This document shows, piece by piece, positions 19,708 to 27,368 of a stretch of 64,000 bases of DNA (the stretch's first letter is position 1; each line of letters begins with the position of its first letter). The position numbers and the translations under genes are program-made. This DNA is from Opitutus sp. GAS368. GTDB lineage: Bacteria > Verrucomicrobiota > Verrucomicrobiia > Opitutales > Opitutaceae. The notes under the pieces are model-generated. The model did no database searches. It was not told the DNA's origin and saw only the letters and a program-made list of their open reading frames with translations. Location of the stretch: NCBI RefSeq assembly GCF_900104925.1, contig NZ_LT629735.1:2760291-2824290 (forward strand). The letters run 5' to 3'.

Positions 19708-21153
19708 ATGAATCCTCCCGCTAACAACCGCACCGAGCAGATCGAGATCGATGCTTCCGCCAAGTGGCCGGTGCTGGTCTTCCTCGCCTCGGCCATGGTC
19801 TGGCTCATTCTCGGCGGCGTGCTGCAGCTGGCCGCGAACATGCAGCTGTATCAGCCGGGCTTCCTGGCCGACTGTGCGTGGTTCACCCACGGCCGGCTCG
19901 CGCCCGCCGCGCAGAACGCCCTGGTCTACGGCTGGGGCATGAACGCCGCCTTTGCCTTCGGCCTCTGGCTGATGGCCCGCCTGTCCGCGACCACCCTCCG
20001 CCACGGCGGCTGGCTTTTCATCGCCGCCAAGTTCTGGAACCTCGGCGTCACCCTCGGCGTGCTGGGCATCCTTGGCGGCTACTCGACCTCCTTCGAGCTG
20101 CTCGAGATGCCGCGCTTCGTCTGTTTCCTCCTGCTCGCGGCCTACGCGCTCGTCGGAGTCTGGGCGGTCACCACCTTCAGCATCCGCAACACCGAGAACG
20201 TCTACGCCTCGCAGTGGTATCTCTTCGGCGCAGCGTTCTGGTTCCCCTGGCTCTACGCCATCGCGCAGGTGATGCTCTTCCAGGCCCCCGTGCGCGGCGT
20301 GCTCCAGCCCGTCGTCAATGCCTGGTATGCCCACGGCCTCTACAACCTCTGGTTCGTGCCGATGGCCCTGGCCGCCGCGTATTACTTCCTGCCCAAGATC
20401 CTCGGCAAGCCCGTCTCCAACTACTACCTGGCCTCGCTGGCCTTCTGGTGGTTGTCCATCACCTCGGCTTTCGCCGGCGGCAGCCGCCTGATCGGCGCGC
20501 CGGTGCCGGTGTGGATCCCGACCTTGGGCATCGTCGCCAACATGCTGGTCGTCGTCGGCGTGGTCATCGTGGCGATCAACCTCTTCGGCACGGTGTCCGG
20601 CCGCTTCGCGGCCGCCCGGGCCAGCCTGACGCTCCGCTTTATCCTGATCAGCATCGTGAGCTTCGTGCTCGCCGCGGTCATGAACCTCGCGCTCTCGATG
20701 CGCGACTTCGCCGCGGTGGTCCAGTTCACCCTGCTGGACGGCCTGCGCGACTGGCTGACCTTCTACGCCTGCTTCTCCACCGCGATGTTCGGCGCCGCGT
20801 ATTTCCTCCTGCCGCGCCTGACGGGCAAGGAGTGGCGCTCCGCCGCGCTGATCAAGCTGCACCTCGGCGCCACCGCGCTCGGCGTGATTCTGATGGTCGT
20901 GGGCATGACCTACGCCGGCTGGCACCAGGGCCGGCTGCTCAATGACGCCGCCGTGCCGTTTGCCGAGATCACGAAGGCCATGTCCTTCTGGTTCGCCTTC
21001 CGCACCGGTGTGCTGGGCCTGTTGCTCCTCGGCCACGTGGCCTTCCTCCTCAACTTCATCTGGATCGCGTGCCCGCTCAATTCGCAGGGCACCGCGGCCG
21101 CCACGTTCCGCCCTCCGCCCGAGCTGGGGCTCGCCAAGGAGGGCCACGCATGA
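19708..21153 (+). CDS. ccoN: CcoN-like heme-copper oxidase subunit I lacking metal ligands
   Basis: About 481 residues from ATG 19708; a GTG at 19705 is one codon earlier. It has about 12 membrane segments and aligns clearly with cbb3 oxidase CcoN (WYAHGLYNLW, YYFLPKILGKPVSNY, FLLPRLTGKEW). The key residues are missing. The first low-spin heme His is Ala68. The CuB pair HH is Ser259-Arg260, and the active-site Tyr is Ser253. The HxH of helix X is Tyr353-Ala-Cys355. Only the first CuB His (His209) remains. It is intact, without stops, and overlaps the CcoO-like gene by ATGA. It probably cannot bind heme b3/CuB and may act as a structural or electron-relay partner of ACIII. Confidence 0.85.
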   Translation: MNPPANNRTEQIEIDASAKWPVLVFLASAMVWLILGGVLQLAANMQLYQPGFLADCAWFTHGRLAPAAQNALVYGWGMNAAFAFGLWLMARLSATTLRHGGWLFIAAKFWNLGVTLGVLGILGGYSTSFELLEMPRFVCFLLLAAYALVGVWAVTTFSIRNTENVYASQWYLFGAAFWFPWLYAIAQVMLFQAPVRGVLQPVVNAWYAHGLYNLWFVPMALAAAYYFLPKILGKPVSNYYLASLAFWWLSITSAFAGGSRLIGAPVPVWIPTLGIVANMLVVVGVVIVAINLFGTVSGRFAAARASLTLRFILISIVSFVLAAVMNLALSMRDFAAVVQFTLLDGLRDWLTFYACFSTAMFGAAYFLLPRLTGKEWRSAALIKLHLGATALGVILMVVGMTYAGWHQGRLLNDAAVPFAEITKAMSFWFAFRTGVLGLLLLGHVAFLLNFIWIACPLNSQGTAAATFRPPPELGLAKEGHA

Positions 21154-21824
21154 AAAACGGACTGGCCCTTTTCCTCGGCGTCTTCGCCACCCTCGCGCTT
21201 TCCTGGACCGGCCTGTTGCTGACCGCCCACCGGCAGATCGGCGGCCTCGGCCAGTTCAAGGACCCGGCGGATGACTCGCTGCATCCGGCGGCGATGTCCG
21301 GTCTGGCCCACCAGGGCCTCCTCGTTTACCAGGACCTCGGTTGCGTCACCTGCCACACCCAGCAGGTCCGCCAGCACGGTTTCGGCAACGATCTCAATGA
21401 GGGCGGCCGCAAGTGGGGCGAGCGCGGCAGCTACGCCCGCGACTACATCCGCGACGCCACCGTCCTGATCGGCCAGAACCGCCTCGGGCCCGACCTCCGC
21501 AATGTGGGCGCCCGGCTCGGTGACGCCACGCCCCAGGAATACGCCGAGTGGTTCTACAAGCTGCTCTACGCCCCGCAATCGGTCGCCGCCGGCACCAACA
21601 TGCCGGCCCACACCTTCCTGTTCGACGTCCACCCGTTGGCCGGCCGCCAGCCCTCGGCCCACGCCCTGGCGCTGCCGTCCAAGTTCTCGCCCGGCCCCGG
21701 CCTCGAAGTGGTGCCCACGTCGCGCGCCGTCGCGCTGGTGGCCTATCTGCAAAGCTTGAAGGACACCTACGACTATCCCACCGAGCGCAGCCGGAATGAA
21801 CCCGCCAAGGAGGGCGGCCACTAA
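21150..21824 (+). CDS. ccoO: CcoO-like monoheme cytochrome c (cbb3 oxidase subunit II)
   Basis: About 224 residues from ATG 21150, which overlaps the CcoN-like stop and has a good AAGGAGGG-type ribosome site at about 21137. One N-terminal membrane helix is followed by YQDLGCVTCHTQQVRQHG (heme site CVTCH). Downstream are RLGPDLRNVGAR and the Met ligand region GTNMPAHTFLF, all CcoO hallmarks. The heme site is intact even though its CcoN partner lacks its ligands. Confidence 0.9.
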   Translation: MKNGLALFLGVFATLALSWTGLLLTAHRQIGGLGQFKDPADDSLHPAAMSGLAHQGLLVYQDLGCVTCHTQQVRQHGFGNDLNEGGRKWGERGSYARDYIRDATVLIGQNRLGPDLRNVGARLGDATPQEYAEWFYKLLYAPQSVAAGTNMPAHTFLFDVHPLAGRQPSAHALALPSKFSPGPGLEVVPTSRAVALVAYLQSLKDTYDYPTERSRNEPAKEGGH

Positions 21825-21825
21825 G

Positions 21826-22476
21826 ATGAGCGCGAACGATTCCAATTTCCGCGCGGAGCAGGCCGGCGCCAGCGACGAGAGCATCCAGCAGGTCCACGCC
21901 CGGCTGCAGACGACCAAGCCCGAGAAGACCGACGGTTATTCCAAGCTGCCGCTCGTGCTGCTCGGCCTGATGTGCTCGGCCATTTTCTTCGGCTCGATCT
22001 ACCTCGCGCACTATTCGCTCCGCTTCGACCCGCTCGTCTACAGCGAGCACGCCAGCCGCGAGAAGCCGGGTGCCGTCAAGATCGTTCCGCTCACCCGCGC
22101 CCAGCTGGGCAAGAAGGTCTTCGACGCCACCTGCATCACCTGCCACCAGGCCAACGGCCTCGGGGTTCCCGGCCAGTATCCGCCGCTGGCGGGCTCCGAG
22201 TGGGCCCAGGGCAACGAGGAACGCGTCATCCGCATCGTGCTCCACGGCCTCAACGGCCCGATCACGGTCGAGGGCAAGGAATTCAACAACGTCATGGCCC
22301 CGCTCGGGGCGGCCTTGAAGGACGAGCAGATTGCCAACGCGCTTTCCTATGTGCGCTCCTCCTGGGGCAACAAGGCCCCCGAGGTGCAGCCCGAGACCGT
22401 CGCCAAGGTCCGCGCCGACACCGCCAGCCGCAGCGGCTACTGGACCGCCGCCGAACTGCAGAAGATCGGCAACTGA
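21826..22476 (+). CDS. Membrane-anchored monoheme cytochrome c, CcoP-like
   Basis: About 216 residues from ATG 21826. There is one membrane helix (about residues 42-62) and one heme site, CITCHQANGLGVPGQYPPL. A Met-ligand stretch (NNVMAPLGAALKDEQIANAL) follows. It resembles the cytochrome domains that end cbb3-type gene sets but has a single heme, whereas CcoP usually has two. It is the last gene before a strong terminator. Confidence 0.85.
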   Translation: MSANDSNFRAEQAGASDESIQQVHARLQTTKPEKTDGYSKLPLVLLGLMCSAIFFGSIYLAHYSLRFDPLVYSEHASREKPGAVKIVPLTRAQLGKKVFDATCITCHQANGLGVPGQYPPLAGSEWAQGNEERVIRIVLHGLNGPITVEGKEFNNVMAPLGAALKDEQIANALSYVRSSWGNKAPEVQPETVAKVRADTASRSGYWTAAELQKIGN

Positions 22477-22503
22477 GTTTCTTTCAGGACTACGAACACA
22501 ACA

Positions 22504-22529
22504 AAAAGCCGGGCGAAAGCCCGGCTTTT
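22504..22529 (+). terminator. Rho-independent terminator of the ACIII operon
   Basis: A perfect 11-bp stem, AAAAGCCGGGC, with a GAAA tetraloop and a T-tract, 28 bases after the last cytochrome gene. It is strong and nearly symmetrical, so it may act in both directions. Confidence 0.93.
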
Positions 22530-22549
22530 GTTTGGCGGAGAATCTGTAG

Positions 22550-22628
22550 CGGCGGTCTATGACCGCCGTATTTTGTAGGAGCTTGCTTGCAAGCGATGCG
22601 GAACACTCGCCTGTAAACAGGCTCCTAC
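22550..22628. repeat. Palindromic REP-like element
   Basis: Two successive hairpins. CGGCGGTC-TAT-GACCGCCG spans 22550-22568. The outer pair GTAGGAGC (22575) / GCTCCTAC (22621) encloses GCTTGC-TT-GCAAGC and CCTGT-AAA-CAGG. It lies between the terminator and the convergent DUF4412 gene. It differs in sequence from the repeat at 23866 and 27269. Confidence 0.7.
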
Positions 22629-22640
22629 ACCAAGCCACGC

Positions 22641-23345
22641 TTACTCTCCGCCCGGCTTGAACATGCCGCCCATGTCCGGCATCGAGAATTTCTGATAGCC
22701 GGCGGGCGGGCTGAATAGCGAATCGCCCAGGGAGCCGGGTTCGATCTTGGTGGCCTCCATCTTGAAGGTCTGTTTGCCCGCGGCGTCGCGCGAGATCACC
22801 CGCAGCGGAAAGCCGCCCTTGCCCTTGAGGGCCTCCTCCCACTTGGCGGCATTGGCGCCGCCACCGCGCCGGCCACCGCCAAACATACCGCCGCCACCGC
22901 CGCCGAGGCCCATGAAGGCGCCGAGGCCTTCCGCGGCCCACACCTCGGTGACCGCGCCCTTGTCCTTCACGAGGATCTGGTTGCACTTGTAGCCGAGGAT
23001 GGTCTCGGTTTTGCCGGTGACCTCGACGTCCGCGGAGCCCGCGCCCTGCTTCTCCAGGGCCTGCTCGATGGGTTTCTTCATCGGCATGACCATATACATG
23101 TGCTGCTCCGCCATGAGCATGAGCATCTCCATCTTGCCCAGGTCCATGATCGTCGCGACCTCATGGCCCTCGGCGTTCATATCCATGCGGATCTTCTGGC
23201 CCTTGAGCGAGTAGTCCAGGTTCATGGCGCGGCCCTGGTCGGCGGTGATCGCGAGGCTGACCTTGCCCTCGAAGGTATCGGCGGCGAACATCTGGACGGC
23301 GCTGAGCAGCGCGCCCACGGCGAGAAGTCGGGATAGGAGTTTCAT
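22641..23345 (-). CDS. DUF4412 domain secreted protein
   Basis: This 234-residue protein starts with a signal peptide (KLLSRLLAVGALLSAVQMFA). The beta-rich body has the family pattern FEGKVSLAITADQGRAMNLDY and a KIRMDM motif, a Met-rich stretch (KMEMLMLMAEQHMYMVMPM) and a Gly-rich insert (about 152-170). DUF4412 proteins are periplasmic or lipoprotein-like, and their function is not established. It is convergent with the respiratory operon. Confidence 0.8.
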   Translation of the reverse strand: MKLLSRLLAVGALLSAVQMFAADTFEGKVSLAITADQGRAMNLDYSLKGQKIRMDMNAEGHEVATIMDLGKMEMLMLMAEQHMYMVMPMKKPIEQALEKQGAGSADVEVTGKTETILGYKCNQILVKDKGAVTEVWAAEGLGAFMGLGGGGGGMFGGGRRGGGANAAKWEEALKGKGGFPLRVISRDAAGKQTFKMEATKIEPGSLGDSLFSPPAGYQKFSMPDMGGMFKPGGE

Positions 23346-23433
23346 GGGCCGCAGCCTGACAGCCCGCTGCCCTGGTTCAAGTCACGGTTGAACGGCGTTG
23401 CCACGGCGGGGTGGTTTCAGGGAGCATTTACCC

Positions 23434-23865
23434 ATGCCCTCCGAGTTCAGCCTTACCCGCCAGGTCGAGTTTCATGAAACCGACATGGCCGGCATCATGC
23501 ACTTCGCCAATTTCTTCCGCTGGATGGAAACCTGCGAGACCGCCTTCTACCGCTCACTGGGCCTGCCGCTGATCTCCTTTGTGCCGGGCAAGGTGGTCGG
23601 CTGGCCGCGGGTGAATGTCAGCTGCGCCTACCGGGCCCCGCTGCGCTTCAACGACACCGTGGTCGTGAAGCTCTTCGTGAAGAAGCTCACCACGCGCTCC
23701 GTGACCTATGTCTTCCAGTTTCGGAAGGACGGGGCGCTGTGCGCCACCGGCGAGGTGACGGCGGTGTGCGTGACCGGCGACGCCGGGAGCGGGATGGTGG
23801 CCCAGCCGATCCCGGCTGACGTCCGGGCGCAGTTGCAGGAAGCTTCGGAAGCGGCGTGGTCTTGA
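23434..23865 (+). CDS. Acyl-CoA thioesterase, 4HBT/YbgC-like hotdog fold
   Basis: About 143 residues from ATG 23434, chosen because CAGGGAGC lies about 10 bases upstream. The 4-hydroxybenzoyl-CoA thioesterase motif is clear, HETDMAGIMHFANFFRWMETCE, with the catalytic Asp in TDMAG. The substrate is not predictable. Its stop codon abuts a REPIN-like repeat at 23866. Confidence 0.88.
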   Translation: MPSEFSLTRQVEFHETDMAGIMHFANFFRWMETCETAFYRSLGLPLISFVPGKVVGWPRVNVSCAYRAPLRFNDTVVVKLFVKKLTTRSVTYVFQFRKDGALCATGEVTAVCVTGDAGSGMVAQPIPADVRAQLQEASEAAWS

Positions 23866-23940
23866 TGCAGGGTCGCCGCTGGTCGGCGGACCAGATTGGG
23901 AAGCCGCAGAGGAGATCCGGCGACAAGCGCCGATCCTACA
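23866..23940. repeat. REPIN-like repeat, copy A
   Basis: 75 bases made of two inverted arms, each itself a CGCCG-N5-CGGCG hairpin: TGCAGGGTCGCCGC on the left and GCGCCGATCCTACA on the right. It begins one base after the thioesterase stop and ends directly against the stop codon (23941-23943) of the cyclase gene. A second copy in the same orientation lies at 27269-27341. Confidence 0.85.
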
Positions 23941-25701
23941 TTAAGCAGTCCCGTAAGGCGGCATCGATTCGCCCTTGGCCGACAGGGCGAAGATTTTCAC
24001 GGCCTGGGCCTTGCCCTTCACCTTGACCTCGCCGAGTTCGCGGGCCGGCAGCCGCACCTTCATGGCGGCGAGGGTGGCTTCGCTGACGATGATCGGGGTG
24101 GCGTAAGCCGGGTCCTTGGTCAGGCCCTCCAACCGGGAGGCGAGGTTCACGCCGTCGCCAAGGACCGTGTAGTTGAGGCGGGTCTTGGAGCCCATGTTGC
24201 CGGCGACGACGCGCGCGGTGTTGATGCCGATGCCGAAGGCGAGGGTGGGCTTGCCTTCCGCGTCCAGCTCGCAATTGAGGAGGTCCAGGGCCCGGGCCAT
24301 GTCACGCGCGGCGGCGATCGCCCGCTCGGGCGCCTCAGGCGTGGCCACGGGTGCGCCGAAGAGAGCCATGATCGCATCGCCGATGTATTTGTCGATCACG
24401 CCGCCGTGCTGTTCGATGATCGTGCTCATGCGGTCGAGGTAGCGGTTGAGCAGGGCCAGCACGTCCGTGGGCGGCAGTTTCTCGCTCAGGGTGGTGAAGT
24501 CGCGCAGGTCGCAAAACAGGATGGTGACCTCGCGTTCCTCGCCGCCGAGTTGGAGGTCCGACTGGAGGAGCTGGGCGGCGATCTCGGGGGACACGACCTT
24601 GCCGAGCAGGTCGCGCACCTTGTCGCGCTCGGCGAGACCGGCGGTCATGTGGTTGAAGGCCGTGGCCAGCTGGCCGATCTCGTCCTCGCGCGGGAGCTCG
24701 ATGCGCCGGGTGTAGTCGCCGGCGGCGACCAGCTTGGTGTGGCCGGCCAGCTGCTGGAGCGGCTGGCTGACGCCGCGGGCGATCCACAGCGCGGCGATGG
24801 TGGCGGCGGCCAGCGCGGCCAGCGAGATGAGCAGCACGATGTTCTCGAGTTCGCGGGCCGGGGCCAGCTCGGCGTTCAACGAACGTTGCAACGCGATACG
24901 AACAGGGGCTTCGCCGAGCAGATCCCAGGACTGGAACAGCGTGACATAGGGCTCGCCGCCCAGGGTGAGCATCTCGCTGTCGGCGGCGGCCTCCTGCTTG
25001 GTCGTGGCGTGCCGGGCGATGGCCTCCGCCATGGCGCGATTGAGCGTGGTGGACAGCACCCGCGGGTTCGGCTCGTCGGGATTGGAGGTGAAGGTCACGT
25101 CCAGCAGGGTTGTTTTCTTGATGGCGTTGGCGAAGGCGGTGTCGATCGGGTAGGCGAGGCCGAACCAAGCGCCGACATTGGGGTAGGGTGCGTAGAGGGG
25201 CACGACGACCAGCACGTGCAGTTTGCCGCCGAGGTAGGAGTAACCGCTGGCCTGCTCCATGTCGCCGGTGGTGGCCTGGCGGATGAGGTAGCGGAAGGGC
25301 CCGACGTTCTCCGTGCCCAGCACCTCATCGGTCCCGGCCAGCAGGTCGCCTTCGGGGGAAAAGATGGTGATGACCGGCGCCTTAACCCGGTCGATGTAGC
25401 TGAGCAGGACCGAGCGCAGCGTGCTCTTGTCGACCGAGCTCTGCATCAGCAGCGGTTTGATGGCATAGTCGCCGCTCATGATCTTGGCGCTGCCGGCGAG
25501 GTAATCGATGCGCTCGCTCAGGTTTTGCCGGAAGATATTCGCGCCGATCTGCAGGTTCTGCTCGATGTGCTTGCGGGCGTTGCTCTCGTTGGCGCGCGTC
25601 ACGAGCAGGTAGACGGCGACCTGCACCACGGCGATCAACCCGGCCAGAAGCAGCATCAACTGCCGGCTGAAGCTGCGGAAGCGGAAGACGCGGAAAGCCA
25701 C
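23941..25701 (-). CDS. Membrane-bound class III adenylate/guanylate cyclase with periplasmic sensor and HAMP
   Basis: 586 residues. There is a membrane helix at about 15-35, a periplasmic Cache-like sensor to about 285, a second helix (VLLISLAALAAATIAALWIA) and a HAMP domain (GDYTRRIELPREDEIGQLATAF). A class III catalytic domain follows from about residue 395. Metal-binding Asp residues are in FCDLRDFT and YIGDAIMALFG. The purine-selecting Lys is in VIDKYIGD and the Asp in YTVLGDGVN; the transition-state Asn/Arg are in NLASRLE. It should make cAMP in response to a periplasmic signal. It lies 4 bases after the cupredoxin gene, in the same operon. Confidence 0.92.
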   Translation of the reverse strand: MAFRVFRFRSFSRQLMLLLAGLIAVVQVAVYLLVTRANESNARKHIEQNLQIGANIFRQNLSERIDYLAGSAKIMSGDYAIKPLLMQSSVDKSTLRSVLLSYIDRVKAPVITIFSPEGDLLAGTDEVLGTENVGPFRYLIRQATTGDMEQASGYSYLGGKLHVLVVVPLYAPYPNVGAWFGLAYPIDTAFANAIKKTTLLDVTFTSNPDEPNPRVLSTTLNRAMAEAIARHATTKQEAAADSEMLTLGGEPYVTLFQSWDLLGEAPVRIALQRSLNAELAPARELENIVLLISLAALAAATIAALWIARGVSQPLQQLAGHTKLVAAGDYTRRIELPREDEIGQLATAFNHMTAGLAERDKVRDLLGKVVSPEIAAQLLQSDLQLGGEEREVTILFCDLRDFTTLSEKLPPTDVLALLNRYLDRMSTIIEQHGGVIDKYIGDAIMALFGAPVATPEAPERAIAAARDMARALDLLNCELDAEGKPTLAFGIGINTARVVAGNMGSKTRLNYTVLGDGVNLASRLEGLTKDPAYATPIIVSEATLAAMKVRLPARELGEVKVKGKAQAVKIFALSAKGESMPPYGTA

Positions 25702-25705
25702 GGGA

Positions 25706-26347
25706 TCAGTAGCCGCCCGACTTGGTGACGCCGGCGCGCCGGATGCGGCGGTCGGGTTTCAGGGTCAGCGTGAACTCGCGCTTGGTGGCATCCGCCTCGG
25801 CCAGGGTGAGCTCCTGTGTGACGCTGCCGGCGAGACGCGGATGCCAGAGCTCAAGGCGGTAGCGGCCGGCGGGGGCGGCCACGGTGGCCAGGCCCAGGGC
25901 ATTGGTTTTCGCGAACCAGGGCGTCGGCACCACGACGATGTAAGCGAGCATCCAGTCGTGGATGTTGCAGCCGAGCGTCACCAGGCCGGCGGTCTCGAAG
26001 ACGATCGATTCGGCCTGGCCGGGATTGTAGAGCGGCAGCTCGAATTTCTTGGCCTTGGACAGGGAGTAGACATGGTGCTGCACCTTGTCGCGGTTGGGGA
26101 AGACGATCTTGGCGCCCGCCTGCACGACGGTCACGAAGGTCGAAAATTCCTGGTCCTGCTGGGCGATTTCGCCGGCGGTCACGGGCGGGGGGATCGCCGC
26201 GCCGTCCAGCGGGATCAACGATACGACGGCATCGGCCACCGGCTCGCCTTTGGTTCCCTTGACGGTCACCGCGAGCTCCGCCGGAGCGGCCAGGGCCAGC
26301 GGTGCGACGGCGAGGGCAGACAGGGCAAAAAGGAGCCGGAGACTCAT
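25706..26347 (-). CDS. Cupredoxin-like methylamine-utilization-type protein
   Basis: 213 residues from ATG 26347, chosen because it starts a signal peptide (SLRLLFALSALAVAPLALA). The family combines a carboxypeptidase-regulatory-like beta domain with a plastocyanin-type copper site. Visible ligands are His91/92 in QHHVYS, then Cys127, His130 and Met133 in GCNIHDWM. Such proteins are labelled methylamine utilization protein, but no other methylamine genes are here. Sitting between an outer-membrane barrel and a cyclase, it may be a copper or redox sensing partner; this is inference. Confidence 0.82.
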   Translation of the reverse strand: MSLRLLFALSALAVAPLALAAPAELAVTVKGTKGEPVADAVVSLIPLDGAAIPPPVTAGEIAQQDQEFSTFVTVVQAGAKIVFPNRDKVQHHVYSLSKAKKFELPLYNPGQAESIVFETAGLVTLGCNIHDWMLAYIVVVPTPWFAKTNALGLATVAAPAGRYRLELWHPRLAGSVTQELTLAEADATKREFTLTLKPDRRIRRAGVTKSGGY

Positions 26348-26354
26348 GGGCGGA

Positions 26355-27368
26355 TTAGAACCGATGAACCACGCCAAGTCCCCAAGATTCCGTCGGGTAG
26401 CGGATGCCGATTTTATTGACGACAAACGCGCTGCTGTAGCGGAACTCGGCCGTCGTGTGGTCGGAAATCGCATAGGTGGTCGCCAGCGACCAGAGATCGA
26501 CATCCGCCTCCACGTTGTAGGAGACCCAGCCGCTGCCGTAGAGGTTGGTGACTTCCCAGGGACGGGAGTTGTAGTAAGTCGACACCACCGGCCCAAAGCC
26601 GCCGTAAATGGCCTGGCCCCACACGGACCAGGCGGCGTTGGCGACGATGTTCCCGCTCAGCCGGCCGGCGCTCCCGCTGAGGCTCCAGTGCTCGGTGATA
26701 TCCCACGTGGCATCGACCGAGTAGGAGTATTGATCGAGATCGAAGGTCGCGCTGCGGGCGTCATGCTTGAGCCATTGGCCGGTGAGGCCGGCCTTGAGCG
26801 AGGGCGTGAAACGCTTGGCCAGGCGCAGGCTGGCCTCGGCGCTCCAACCGCGGTCCGCGTCCAGCCGCGCCGCCTTGTAGCTGAACGCAGTGTCGAGCTG
26901 GAGCACGGGCGCGAGCGGGCCGAGACCGAACTTGCGCTGCAGCCCCAGCCGCGGACCGAGTTTGAGGTTATTAGTGAGATCGTAGTCGGGGGCGGTGAAG
27001 AAGCTGGCATCGGCGCCGCCGTGCAACAGCCAGTCGGGCGCGAGCTGCTGGTGCCGGGTGGCGCTGAGGTCGAGTTCGTAGGTGGCGGCATTCTTGCGCG
27101 TCGGAGCAAACGAGGTGCGGCTGAGATTTTCCACCCAGTTCGCCGCGCCGGTCGCGGTCACCGCCAGATTGTCGAGCCAGCTCGCGGCAGGAGCACGGTC
27201 TTGGGCGAAGGCTTCGCCGGTCAGGAGAATGAATCCGATAATAGCGTAACGGATCTGATGGATTGAAATGTAGGGTCGCCGCTTGTCGGCGGACCGTTCT
27301 GCGGGCGAATACATGGTCCGGCGACAAGCGCCGACCCTACATTCTGATACATGATCGCCTCGGTTCAT
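26355..27368 (-). CDS. Outer-membrane beta-barrel protein of unknown function
   Basis: 337 residues from ATG 27368, which overlaps the stop of the esterase gene (ATGA). The hydrophobic signal-like segment RYAIIGFILLTGEAFAQ begins only about 40 residues in. The residues before it are encoded by a REPIN-like repeat, so the true start is doubtful; ATG 27314, inside the repeat, is an alternative. The body has alternating aromatic strands and ends in Phe (GLGVVHRF), the usual barrel signature. It is the first gene of the barrel-cupredoxin-cyclase operon. No specific family is recognised. Confidence 0.7.
   Translation of the reverse strand: MNRGDHVSECRVGACRRTMYSPAERSADKRRPYISIHQIRYAIIGFILLTGEAFAQDRAPAASWLDNLAVTATGAANWVENLSRTSFAPTRKNAATYELDLSATRHQQLAPDWLLHGGADASFFTAPDYDLTNNLKLGPRLGLQRKFGLGPLAPVLQLDTAFSYKAARLDADRGWSAEASLRLAKRFTPSLKAGLTGQWLKHDARSATFDLDQYSYSVDATWDITEHWSLSGSAGRLSGNIVANAAWSVWGQAIYGGFGPVVSTYYNSRPWEVTNLYGSGWVSYNVEADVDLWSLATTYAISDHTTAEFRYSSAFVVNKIGIRYPTESWGLGVVHRF
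27269..27341. repeat. REPIN-like repeat, copy B
   Basis: 73 bases, with arms TGTAGGGTCGCCGCTTGTCG on the left and its near-perfect inverted partner ending CCGACCCTACA (2 mismatches in 27). It is in direct orientation relative to copy A at 23866 and lies within the annotated N-terminus of the barrel gene. Confidence 0.87.
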
